Below the pieces are notes generated by a model. The model did no database searches. It was not told the origin of the DNA and saw only the letters and a list, made by a program, of their open reading frames with translations. Position numbers and translations under genes: made by a program. 64,000 nt of DNA. It comes from QHXW01 sp035297145 (GTDB taxonomy: Bacteria; Acidobacteriota; Terriglobia; Bryobacterales; Bryobacteraceae). The stretch spans positions 1 through 64,000 of the forward strand of contig DATGZN010000030.1 of NCBI GenBank assembly GCA_035297145.1. Direction: 5' to 3'. This document shows, one piece after another, positions 1-9,077 of this stretch. The stretch's first letter is position 1. The number at the start of each line of letters is the position of its first letter.

Positions 1-2750
1 CGCACAATGGCAAAGAGGCGGACTTTCAGCTCTTCATGGCGCTGCTGGACGGCGATCGCTTCGAGGGACGTTTTCGCGATGGCGTGCACACGACAGATAC
101 TTCCGACCTGATGCGTCGGCTCGTCAAGGAGAAGTTGCTCAAGTTCGACGGTAAGCCGCTCTTTCCCGAACGCCTCGCCTATCCTGTGAATTATACGCTT
201 TCGCCAGCGGAGGCCGAGCTCTATAAGCAGGTCACCGATTATGTACGTGAAGAGTTCAATCGTGCCGATGCACTCAACAACGAAGGGCGTAAGGGGACCG
301 TGGGCTTCGCCTTAACCACGTTGCAGCGGCGACTCGCCTCCTCTCCCGAGGCCATCTACCAGTCGCTGCACCGCCGCAGCGAACGCTTGCAGAAACGCCT
401 GCGGGAACTCGAGGTCTTGCAGCGCGGCGCGGCTGCCGAGGCCATTGCCGCCGCAACTCCCCTGCTCGATGACGAGGACGTGGAGGATCTTGAGGAGGCG
501 CCGGATAACGAGGTCGAAGCTGCCGAGGAGGAAATTCTCGATCAGGCGACGGCCGCGCGCACCATCGACGAGCTGAAAGCGGAAATCGCCACACTCGGCC
601 GGCTTGAATCGCTGGCGAACACCGTGCGCCGCAGCGGCGAGGACCGAAAATGGCGCGAACTCGCCAGCCTGCTCGGCGAGATTTTCACCGCTGGCGCCAT
701 TCCCAAGGATCCGGCCGGCGAGGCTTCCGCCATTCCGCCGCCCAAGCCTTCGCCGCGTCAGAAGCTCGTTGTCTTCACCGAGCACCGCGACACGCTAAGC
801 TACCTCGAAACCCGTGTCACGACGCTGCTCGGTCGCAAGGATGCCGTCGTCGTCATCCACGGCGGTCTGGGCCGCGAGGAGCGCATGAAGGCGCAGGAGT
901 CGTTCAAGCATGACCCGGAGGTTCAGGTTCTCATTGCCACGGACGCCGCAGGCGAGGGCATTAACCTTCAGCGCGCCCACCTGATGGTGAATTACGACCT
1001 CCCCTGGAATCCTAACCGGATTGAGCAGCGGTTCGGCCGCATTCACCGTATCGGCCAGACCGAGGTTTGCCATCTCTGGAACCTGGTCGCCGAGGAAACG
1101 CGCGAGGGCGACGTTTACCACACCTTGCTTCAGAAGCTGGAGCAGGCCCGCCAGGCTCTTGGCGGGCAAGTCTTCGACGTGCTCGGCAAAATCCAGTTCG
1201 AAGGCCGGCCGTTGCGGGACCTGTTAATTCAGGCGATCCGTTACGGCGAGCGCCCGGAGATCCGTGCCAAATTGACGCAGGCCATCGCCAACGCCGTTGA
1301 TCGCCCGCAGCTCCAGAGTCTGCTCGAAGAGCGCGCTCTGGCGCACGACGTGATGGACGTGAGCCGTGTCGCTCGCGTTCGGGAGGACATGGAACGCGCA
1401 GCAGCCCGTCGCCTGCAGCCGCACTATATTGAGTCCTTCTTCCTCGAAGCTTTCAGCCAGCTCGGCGGCACAGCGCGCCAGCGCGAGACGCGCCGCTATG
1501 AAGTAACCCATGTCCCGGCGCCGGTGCGCAACCGGGACCGTCTGATCGGAACGGGTGAGCCGGTGCTTCCGCGCTACGAACGCATCGCCTTTGAAAAATC
1601 TCTGATTGCACCGCAAGGCGAGCCGCTGGCGGCCTTTGTCTGCCCCGGTCATCCCCTGCTCGATGCCACGCTTGACCTGACCCTCGATCGGCACCGCGAC
1701 CTTCTGCGGCGAGGCACGGTGTTGATAGACGAGAGCGATCCCGGAACCTCTCCCCGCGTGCTGTTTTACCTTGAGCACGCCATTCAGGATGCGAGCCTGC
1801 TCAAGAATGGTGATCGCCGGACGATTTCGAAGCAGATGCTCTATGTGGAACTGGATGCGACGGGCAACGCCCGGCACCTGCATTACGCGCCTTATTTGGA
1901 CTATCGCCCCTTGCGGGACGATGAACCCGGCGTAGATGCGTTGTTAGCCCGTCCGGAAAGCGCGTGGATCACCCGCGACTTGGAACAGAAGGCGCTGGCC
2001 CATGCCATCGCCGAGGTCGTGCCGGAACACCTGAAGGAGGTACGGGACCGGCGTAGTGCCTGGATCGCCAAGGCTCGCGCCGCGGTAAAGGATCGTCTCA
2101 CGAAGGAAATCGGCTACTGGGACCATCGCGCCGAGGACCTGAAGCTGCAGGAGCAGGCCGGCAAAGCGAACGCGCGTCTTAACTCCCTGGAAGCGCGCCG
2201 CCGTGCGGACGACCTGCAGGCGCGGCTCCAGAAACGCATGGAGCAGCTCGATCTGGAAGCACAGGTCTCGGCGCTGCCGCCGGTGGCACTGGGCGGCCTC
2301 GTGGTGTTGCCTGCCGGGCTCCTTGCTGAGATGACCGGCCGGCCTCTGCCGAAATCGACGCAAGCGGTAGACACTCAGCTCTCGGCTGAGCGCGCGCGGG
2401 CCATCGTGATGAAGGTTGAGCGTGAGCTTGGCTTCGAGCCTACCGACCGCGAATTCGAGAAGCTGGGCTACGATATCGAAAGCCGCGTCGCGCACACCGG
2501 CCAGTTGCGTTTTCTGGAAGTGAAGGGCCGCATCTCGGGTGCGGCAACCATAACCGTCACCAAGAACGAAATTCTCTACTCCCTCAACAAGCCCGAGGAT
2601 TTTATCCTCGCTATCGTCGAGTTCCTGGAAGGGGATGCGCACCGCGTACATTACGTCCGGAAGCCCTTCCAGCGTGAGCCGGATTTCGGTGTCACGAGCG
2701 TCAACTACGACTTCGCCGAACTGCTGACACGGTCGGAGCATCCGGCATGA
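1..2750 (+). CDS. SNF2-like helicase with C-terminal DUF3883, 5' end cut by window
   Basis: The reading frame is already open at position 3 and reads the SNF2 motif HNGKEADFQLF before the first ATG at 36, so the true start lies left of the window. Visible are the second RecA lobe (motif V ATDAAGEGINLQ, motif VI QRFGRIHRIGQ near residue 330 counted from the ATG), a long charged middle region, and a C-terminal segment (last about 100 residues) ending with LRFLEVKGRISGA, typical of DUF3883, a nuclease-like or DNA-binding module. It overlaps the next gene by 4 bp (ATGA), so the two are translationally coupled. The role inferred is the motor of a restriction or phage-defence complex with the two downstream genes. 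Relatives include DISARM DrmD-type helicases, but I cannot assign a named system. Confidence 0.88.
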   Translation, partial: HNGKEADFQLFMALLDGDRFEGRFRDGVHTTDTSDLMRRLVKEKLLKFDGKPLFPERLAYPVNYTLSPAEAELYKQVTDYVREEFNRADALNNEGRKGTVGFALTTLQRRLASSPEAIYQSLHRRSERLQKRLRELEVLQRGAAAEAIAAATPLLDDEDVEDLEEAPDNEVEAAEEEILDQATAARTIDELKAEIATLGRLESLANTVRRSGEDRKWRELASLLGEIFTAGAIPKDPAGEASAIPPPKPSPRQKLVVFTEHRDTLSYLETRVTTLLGRKDAVVVIHGGLGREERMKAQESFKHDPEVQVLIATDAAGEGINLQRAHLMVNYDLPWNPNRIEQRFGRIHRIGQTEVCHLWNLVAEETREGDVYHTLLQKLEQARQALGGQVFDVLGKIQFEGRPLRDLLIQAIRYGERPEIRAKLTQAIANAVDRPQLQSLLEERALAHDVMDVSRVARVREDMERAAARRLQPHYIESFFLEAFSQLGGTARQRETRRYEVTHVPAPVRNRDRLIGTGEPVLPRYERIAFEKSLIAPQGEPLAAFVCPGHPLLDATLDLTLDRHRDLLRRGTVLIDESDPGTSPRVLFYLEHAIQDASLLKNGDRRTISKQMLYVELDATGNARHLHYAPYLDYRPLRDDEPGVDALLARPESAWITRDLEQKALAHAIAEVVPEHLKEVRDRRSAWIAKARAAVKDRLTKEIGYWDHRAEDLKLQEQAGKANARLNSLEARRRADDLQARLQKRMEQLDLEAQVSALPPVALGGLVVLPAGLLAEMTGRPLPKSTQAVDTQLSAERARAIVMKVERELGFEPTDREFEKLGYDIESRVAHTGQLRFLEVKGRISGAATITVTKNEILYSLNKPEDFILAIVEFLEGDAHRVHYVRKPFQREPDFGVTSVNYDFAELLTRSEHPA

Positions 2751-5524
2751 GCGGAAACGGACAGCCTATGACCCCGAAGAAGAAACTCATCGAAGTGGCC
2801 CTTCCGCTGCTGGCTATAAATCGTGGTTGTGAAGAAGACAAAAATCGCAAGACGGGACACATACGGAATCTTCACAAGTGGTTTGCCCCGATGCCACTCC
2901 CGTCGTGGAGAGCCATGCTCTTCGCAGCGCTCGTCGATGATCCCGGAGAGCATCTTCCTGAAAAAGAGGCAGAGCGGGAGCGCGAGAGACTTATGCGGTT
3001 GGTCGAGCGTCTCTCAACGTTCGAAGCGCATAAGGATCGGAATCTTCTCGCCGACGCCCGTGCTGAGATAGCCAAATCCGTAGGCTCGACGCCGCCCACG
3101 GTCGTCGATCCTTTTTGCGGTGGTGGCTCTACACTTCTGGAAGCGCAGAGACTGGGCCTCGCCACACGAGCCTCGGACTTAAACCCCGTGCCCGTCCTGA
3201 TCACGACCGTGCTTTGCCGAATTCCAGCATTGTTCCGAAATCGACGGCCAGTCAGCCCCAGTTCAGATGGCGTCCTCCTGGGCCAGTCGAATGGCCTTGA
3301 TGGATTTAAGACAGATGTGACGCACTATGCCGGTCTGGTGCGCGAATTGGCTTGGAAAGAGCTTGAGAAATACTATCCGTCTATTGGTGGAGCAATGCCA
3401 TTTGCCTATCGGTGGGCTTGGACCGTCGCAAGCCCTGAACCGACGGCGCAGGGCTTGCACACACCGCTAGTATCGAACTGGTGGTTGTCACGTCACAAGA
3501 CGACACGGGCTTGGGTTCAGCCAGTCCGCCACGAGAAAGGCATTCGATTTGTAGTCCAAACGGCCGCGGAGCCACCGAAGCCTACGACTGGACGCGCTGC
3601 AGCCACTTGCCTTTATTCGGAAACCCCCATTCCACTTGAATATGTTCGAGAGCAAGGGCGAGCAGGGCATTTGCGCCAAACAATGTTTGCAGTAGCGGCA
3701 CGGCAAGGGAATAAGGTTGTTTATATCGCGCCGGACGAGCAGCAGCTTTCTGCAGCAGGTTCCGCCCCATCGCCTGAGTTGGAGGGAATACAAATGCCGG
3801 AAGCTGCACTTGGCTTCCGTGTCCAGCAATATGGCATTAAGAATTTTCTCGACCTATTTACAAAGCGTCAAGCACTGGCGATCGGGAGCTTTGCGCGTCT
3901 GGTGGCGGCAGTTCGCGACGAAATTCTGCGGGATGCGGTCGCAGCCGGGTTAGCCGACGACGGCATCAGACTTGATGCGGGCGGGACCGGCGCGCCTGCG
4001 TACGCTGATGCAATCACGGCTGTGCTTGGGCTTTGCGTAGGAAAAATGGCGCAGAGTAATAACATCTTGGTGCGCTGGTTCATCGATCCGAGGAATGGCA
4101 GTGGAAAGGCGACGCCCGCATTCGATCGGCACGCGGTGCCGATGGTTTGGGATTTTGTAGAGACGAACCCGTTCGGAGGCTCGGTTGGAGATTGGACAGG
4201 TCCAGTTCTTGAGACGGCTCTCAGGGCATTTGATCTTTGCGTTCCCGATGGAATAGCCACTGAAGTCGTTCAGCAGGATGCCCGAAAGGTTGCCACCGAC
4301 ATGCCAGCAAGTGCGCTGGTCGCGACTGATCCGCCGTACTACTCCAACATCGGTTACGCGGATTTATCGGATTTCTTTTATCTATGGATCAGAGAAGCGC
4401 TCCGACCCGTATTCCCAGGGTTTTTAGGCACGCTTGCCACCCCGAAGGATGATGAGCTTATCGCAAGCCCTTATAGACATGGGGGTAGTACTGAGCGAGC
4501 GAACGAGTATTTCCGAGAGGGGTTTGGCAACGTCTTTGGTGCGCTGGCCCGTAGGGCAGATCCGCGCTTTCCCTTACTGATTGTCTACGCCATCAAACAA
4601 TCCGAAGAAGACGACGACGCCGTCGGGTCCACGGGTTGGGAGGTGTTCCTCGGGGGGCTAGTGGACGCCGGATTGGCGGTTGTCGCAACGTGGCCGGTAC
4701 GGACTACAACTGACACTCGGATGATCGGGATCGGGAACAATGCTCTCGCATCTGCAATTTTCGTTGTGGGACGAAGCCGGGCGGCAGATGCTCGCACAGT
4801 ATCACGGCGGGAATTCTTGGCCGCGCTTAAAGCCGAACTGCCGCCGGCGCTCAAACATCTTCAGCGCGGCAATATCGCACCGGTGGATTTGGCTCAAGCG
4901 GCGATCGGCCCCGGCATGGCAGTCTATACTCGGTACGCCAAGGTACTTGATGCCAACGGCGAGCCGCTCTCAGTGCGCGAGGCGCTCGCGCTTATCAACC
5001 AGACTCTCGATGAGGTGTTGACCGAGCAGGAGGGCGACTTCGATGCGGATAGCCGCTGGGCGGTTGCGTGGTTCGAGCAGGCGGGTTTCGCTGAGGGCGA
5101 GTACGGAATGGCTGAAACTCTATCCAAGGCCAAGAACACAAGCGTATCCGGAATGGTCGAGGCCGGTATCGTGAAATCCAAGGCAGGCAAAGTGAGGCTC
5201 CTTTCTCCGAACGAGCTGCCAGCGGACTGGGACCCCGAAACAGACCTGCGCCTGACGGCGTGGGAATCAGTCCATCATCTCGTGCGCGTGTTGGAAGCCG
5301 GTGGCGAGAATGCAGCGGCCGAGCTCGTAGCCAAGCTGGGCGGTAGTAAGGCCGAGATCGCCCGCGAGCTGGCTTATCGGCTTTACACGGTATGCGAGCG
5401 CAAAAAGCGCGCGCAGGAAGCACTTTCTTACAACGGCCTCGTGCAAAGCTGGCCTGAGATCACCCGCCTTGCGCGCGACGGTGCCAAGGCGCAGCCGCAA
5501 GCTCAACTCTTCAATCAGGAGTAA
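2747..5524 (+). CDS. DUF1156-family adenine-specific DNA methylase
   Basis: A 925-residue protein starting with the DUF1156 signature (IEVALPLLAINRGCEEDKNR, then HIRNLHKWFAPMPLPSWRA). The S-adenosylmethionine site is DPFCGGGST near residue 120 and the catalytic motif is DPPY near residue 528, the pattern of amino-methyltransferases that modify adenine N6 (or cytosine N4). About 400 residues lie between the two motifs and probably include target recognition. It starts inside the helicase stop (ATGA) and ends 3 bp before the DUF499 gene. The likely job is self-marking of host DNA for the neighbouring helicase and ATPase; the methylated sequence cannot be read from here. The family call is firm, the defence role is inferred from context. 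Confidence 0.9.
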   Translation: MSGNGQPMTPKKKLIEVALPLLAINRGCEEDKNRKTGHIRNLHKWFAPMPLPSWRAMLFAALVDDPGEHLPEKEAERERERLMRLVERLSTFEAHKDRNLLADARAEIAKSVGSTPPTVVDPFCGGGSTLLEAQRLGLATRASDLNPVPVLITTVLCRIPALFRNRRPVSPSSDGVLLGQSNGLDGFKTDVTHYAGLVRELAWKELEKYYPSIGGAMPFAYRWAWTVASPEPTAQGLHTPLVSNWWLSRHKTTRAWVQPVRHEKGIRFVVQTAAEPPKPTTGRAAATCLYSETPIPLEYVREQGRAGHLRQTMFAVAARQGNKVVYIAPDEQQLSAAGSAPSPELEGIQMPEAALGFRVQQYGIKNFLDLFTKRQALAIGSFARLVAAVRDEILRDAVAAGLADDGIRLDAGGTGAPAYADAITAVLGLCVGKMAQSNNILVRWFIDPRNGSGKATPAFDRHAVPMVWDFVETNPFGGSVGDWTGPVLETALRAFDLCVPDGIATEVVQQDARKVATDMPASALVATDPPYYSNIGYADLSDFFYLWIREALRPVFPGFLGTLATPKDDELIASPYRHGGSTERANEYFREGFGNVFGALARRADPRFPLLIVYAIKQSEEDDDAVGSTGWEVFLGGLVDAGLAVVATWPVRTTTDTRMIGIGNNALASAIFVVGRSRAADARTVSRREFLAALKAELPPALKHLQRGNIAPVDLAQAAIGPGMAVYTRYAKVLDANGEPLSVREALALINQTLDEVLTEQEGDFDADSRWAVAWFEQAGFAEGEYGMAETLSKAKNTSVSGMVEAGIVKSKAGKVRLLSPNELPADWDPETDLRLTAWESVHHLVRVLEAGGENAAAELVAKLGGSKAEIARELAYRLYTVCERKKRAQEALSYNGLVQSWPEITRLARDGAKAQPQAQLFNQE

Positions 5525-5527
5525 CGC

Positions 5528-8500
5528 ATGGCCATTACTAATCACGAGCGTGTCGGAAAGGCGATGGACCTTCTGAAGCAAGGACTGGCTCCCTTCGTTG
5601 AGCGCGAACTCAAGAGCTCCTACAACGACAAAGCCGTTGTCGAAGCCACGCGCTTTATTGGCGAAGATCGACTCTTGTCCAAGAAGGCCATCGCCGAATG
5701 GGACGCGGCGGCACTATTGAAGCTCATGTGGGAAGCCTGGAACGATGTCTTCCGCCGCACGTTGGGGCCGGCAGAGCGCAGTCTCGTTAACGAGCTTCGC
5801 GATCTGCGCAACAAGTGGGCGCACCAGCAAACTTTTTCCGGAGATGACGCCTACCGCGCGCTTGACTCCGCGGGTCGGCTCCTGACTGCCGTATCGGCCC
5901 CGCAGGCAGACGAGATCGAAAAGACGAAGATGGAGCTTTTGCGCCTGCGCTTTGACGAGCAGGTGAGAAGTGAAAAGCGAAAGAGCGCCGGAACGGCGAT
6001 CGAAAGCGCGACGGCGACACAGCTCAAGCCCTGGCGCGAGGTGGTGACGCCGCATAAAGACGTGGCCAGCGGTCGCTATCAGCAAGCCGAGTTTGCAGCC
6101 GATTTGTGGCAGGTTCACCTAGGAGAGGGCACAGACGAATACAAAAAGCCCGCCGAGTTCTTCCGGCGGACGTATCTCACTGAGAGCCTCAAGCACATGC
6201 TCGTAGGCGCGGTGCAGCGCCTCTCTGGTAAAGGCGGCGATCCCGTTGTCCAGCTCCAGACTAATTTCGGCGGCGGCAAAACCCACTCGATGCTGGCGCT
6301 TTATCACCTATTCTCGGGCGTGGCCCCGAACGAGCTTTCGGGCATTGACGCCGTGCTGCAGGAAGCAGACACCAAAACGCTGCCGACCGCCAAGCGCGTG
6401 GTACTGGTGGGCAACAAGATTTCACCGGGCAATCCTTCGAAAAAGCCCGATGGCACAATGGTGCGCACCCTTTGGGGTGAGCTTGCCTGGCAGCTCGGCG
6501 GAAAGAAGGCTTTTGAGCGCGTCCGTGCTGACGATGAGAAGGCCACAAGTCCCGGCGATGTCCTACGGGAATTATTCAATGAATATGGGCCATGCCTTGT
6601 TCTGATCGACGAGTGGGTAGCTTACGCGCGCCAGCTCCACGACCAGAGCGACCTGCCAGCGGGCGGCTTCGAGACACAATTTAGCTTCGCCCAGGTCCTT
6701 ACAGAATCGGCCAAGCTCGCGAAAAATTGCCTGCTCGTTATCAGTTTGCCAGCCTCAGACACCGCAGGATCCCCCCACACGCAGGCCGATGATGTGGAGG
6801 TCGGCGGACAGCGTGGGCGCGAGGCGTTGGACCGGCTGCGCAACGTTGTAGGGCGCGTGGAGTCCTCTTGGCGGCCGGCGAGTGCCGAAGAAGGCTTCGA
6901 GATCGTGCGACGGCGGCTATTCGAGCCGCTCGCCGATCAGGCGCAATTTAAGGACCGCGACGTAGTGGCGCGGGCTTTTGCAGATTTCTACCGGACTCAG
7001 CACCAGGAATTCCCGCCCGAGTGCCACGATGCCGATTACGAGAAGCGGATTAAGGCAGCTTATCCGATACACCCGGAGATTTTTGACCGGCTCTACACTG
7101 ACTGGTCCACGCTCGTGAAGTTTCAGCGCACACGCGGCGTTCTCCGCCTGATGGCCGCGGTGATTCACAGCCTGTGGGAGAAGGGCGACAAGAACCCATT
7201 GATTCTGCCCGCCAATATCCCTATCGACGATCCGCGCGTGCAGTTCGAACTCACGCGCTACTTGTCCGACAATTGGGTGCCGATTCTTGAAAAGGACGTT
7301 GATGGCCCGAGCTCCCTGCCACTGAGGCTCGACGGGGAGGTGCCGAATCTTGGCAAATTCGCCGCTTGCCGGCGCGTGGCCCGAACCATCTATCTAGGGT
7401 CGGCGCCTACGGCGACGGCCGCCAACCGTGGCATCGAGGACCGGCGCGTGAAGCTCGGGTGTGTGATGCCGGGTGAGTCTCCTGCGGTATTTGGCGACGC
7501 CCTGCGACGACTCACCGCCGCCGCAACCTATCTCTATCAGGACGGGCCGCGCTATTGGTATTCGACGCAACCGACTGTTACCAAACTCGCTGATGACCGC
7601 GCGGAGCAATTTAAGCGAGACACGGATAAGGTCGTGCACGAGCTGGACAAGCGCCTGAGAGCCGATCTTCGCAAAATGGGTGACTTCAAACGCGTGCATC
7701 CGATGCCGGGCTCCAGTGCCGATGTGCCGGACGACCTTGACGCACGACTTGTGGTTCTTGGCGTTGACCACGCCTACAGCAAGGAGCCTGACAATGCCGC
7801 CGAGACGGCGGCCAAAGGAATTTTTGAAAAGCGCGGCGCCGCGCCGCGCCTCTACCGAAACACGATCATCTTTCTTGCCGCCGACAAGACCCGGCTGCAG
7901 GACCTGGACGAAGCTGTGCGAAAGTTCCTCGCGTGGGACTCGATCCTAGATGAGAAGGATAAGCTCGACCTCTCGCCACACCAGGTAAAGCAGGCCGAGA
8001 CGCAGAAAACGGCAGCCGACGGCGCCGTGACGGCCAGGCTTCCCGAAACGTATCAGTGGTTGCTGGTGCCAACGCAGGAGACCCCGCAAGCCCCCGTCAC
8101 GTGGCAGACAATACGTCTGTCAGGGAACGATGCGCTTGCGGAGCGTGCCAGTAAGAAGCTGAAAAACGATGAATTGCTCGTGGTCAACTTTGCCGCGTCG
8201 CGCCTTCGCATGGACATGGACCACGTACCCTTATGGCGCGGAAATCATGTGCCAATTCGCCAGCTCGTAGAGGACTTCGGTCGCTACCTCTACCTGCCGC
8301 GCTTGCAGACCACCACCGTTCTCCTGAATGCTATCCGCGCGGGGCTTGCGCTGTTGACGTGGGAGCACGACGCTTTCGCCTACGCTGAAAACTACGACGA
8401 ATCTGGAGCCCGTTATCGCGGCCTTCACTCCTGCGCACAGGTGAATGTCGCCGCAGATGACACGGGCCTGCTCGTGCGGCCCGAAATAGCCAGACAGCAG

Positions 8501-8863
8501 ATTGACCTTGAGACGGCTCCGCCTAGCCCTGCTGGCGCAGATACCGGCGATCCAAGGTCACCCGGACCCGACGGCCTGTCGCCGCAGCCGACCACTCTTC
8601 CATCCGGACCGGTTCAACCGTTAAAGCCCCAGCGGTATCACGGCACGGTCGTTCTTGACTCCGCGCGGGTTGGGCGCGATGCCGGCAGGATCGCGGATGA
8701 GGTTGTTACCCATCTCGTCGGGCTCGTCGGATCATCGGTGCGCGTCACTTTGGAAATCGAAGCGGAGATCCCCGGCGGAACTCCTGACAACGTCGTGCGG
8801 ACGGTCACGGAGAACAGCCGGACCCTGAAGTTCGAGAGCAACAGCGGCTTCGAGACGGAGTAG
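5528..8863 (+). CDS. HEPN (Swt1-type) - DUF499 AAA+ ATPase
   Basis: An 1111-residue protein. Residues 1-145 look like a Swt1-family HEPN domain, with the RNase-type motif R94-NKWA-H99. The DUF499 ATPase follows, with Walker A FGGGKTH near residue 248 and Walker B CLVLIDEW near 357. The rest is a long alpha/beta region with a Pro-rich linker (about 1000-1035) before a short C-terminal domain. DUF499 proteins resemble the large PglY/BrxC ATPases of BREX. The gene starts 3 bp after the methylase stop, with AGGAG just upstream, so this is the third gene of one operon. The HEPN motif suggests an RNA-cleaving effector fused to the ATPase; activity is inferred, not shown. Confidence 0.9.
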   Translation: MAITNHERVGKAMDLLKQGLAPFVERELKSSYNDKAVVEATRFIGEDRLLSKKAIAEWDAAALLKLMWEAWNDVFRRTLGPAERSLVNELRDLRNKWAHQQTFSGDDAYRALDSAGRLLTAVSAPQADEIEKTKMELLRLRFDEQVRSEKRKSAGTAIESATATQLKPWREVVTPHKDVASGRYQQAEFAADLWQVHLGEGTDEYKKPAEFFRRTYLTESLKHMLVGAVQRLSGKGGDPVVQLQTNFGGGKTHSMLALYHLFSGVAPNELSGIDAVLQEADTKTLPTAKRVVLVGNKISPGNPSKKPDGTMVRTLWGELAWQLGGKKAFERVRADDEKATSPGDVLRELFNEYGPCLVLIDEWVAYARQLHDQSDLPAGGFETQFSFAQVLTESAKLAKNCLLVISLPASDTAGSPHTQADDVEVGGQRGREALDRLRNVVGRVESSWRPASAEEGFEIVRRRLFEPLADQAQFKDRDVVARAFADFYRTQHQEFPPECHDADYEKRIKAAYPIHPEIFDRLYTDWSTLVKFQRTRGVLRLMAAVIHSLWEKGDKNPLILPANIPIDDPRVQFELTRYLSDNWVPILEKDVDGPSSLPLRLDGEVPNLGKFAACRRVARTIYLGSAPTATAANRGIEDRRVKLGCVMPGESPAVFGDALRRLTAAATYLYQDGPRYWYSTQPTVTKLADDRAEQFKRDTDKVVHELDKRLRADLRKMGDFKRVHPMPGSSADVPDDLDARLVVLGVDHAYSKEPDNAAETAAKGIFEKRGAAPRLYRNTIIFLAADKTRLQDLDEAVRKFLAWDSILDEKDKLDLSPHQVKQAETQKTAADGAVTARLPETYQWLLVPTQETPQAPVTWQTIRLSGNDALAERASKKLKNDELLVVNFAASRLRMDMDHVPLWRGNHVPIRQLVEDFGRYLYLPRLQTTTVLLNAIRAGLALLTWEHDAFAYAENYDESGARYRGLHSCAQVNVAADDTGLLVRPEIARQQIDLETAPPSPAGADTGDPRSPGPDGLSPQPTTLPSGPVQPLKPQRYHGTVVLDSARVGRDAGRIADEVVTHLVGLVGSSVRVTLEIEAEIPGGTPDNVVRTVTENSRTLKFESNSGFETE

Positions 8864-9036
8864 GGGAGCCTTAGAGGGCACGGCGATTGTGGCGGGCTGG
8901 CAAGGGTCCTGAAGCTGGAGGAAGTGCTTGGAATCTTGATGAAAACATCCTGCTACCCACCAGGGTGAGCAGGCTCCTGGGGAACAGCTTTGAAGCTATA
9001 AAGCATCGAAACGACTGCAGCAGCCGTTCGCCAGTC

Positions 9037-9065
9037 TTGACAATCGTCTCATAAACTGCCATAAT
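9037..9065 (+). promoter_or_regulatory. Sigma-70 promoter of the ietAS/Ubl block
   Basis: TTGACA (9037-9042), a 17-bp spacer, then CATAAT (9060-9065). The expected transcription start is about 9072, exactly the first ATG of the AAA+ gene, so the mRNA is either leaderless or translated from the second ATG at 9093, which has AAGGA at 9078-9082. Confidence 0.65.
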
Positions 9066-9077
9066 CGTCTCATGAAC
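9042..9077. repeat. Two 15-bp direct repeats across the promoter, likely operator
   Basis: AATCGTCTCATAAAC (9042-9056) and AATCGTCTCATGAAC (9063-9077) differ at one base and are spaced 21 bp start to start, two helical turns. One copy fills the promoter spacer and the other covers the predicted transcription start. A natural candidate to bind is the C-terminal helix-turn-helix of the AAA+ protein encoded here, which is inference. Confidence 0.6.

Noticed and set aside
1224..1883. Minus-strand ORF (219 codons) inside the helicase gene
   Set aside because: Shadow of a gene with helicase motifs in the plus frame.
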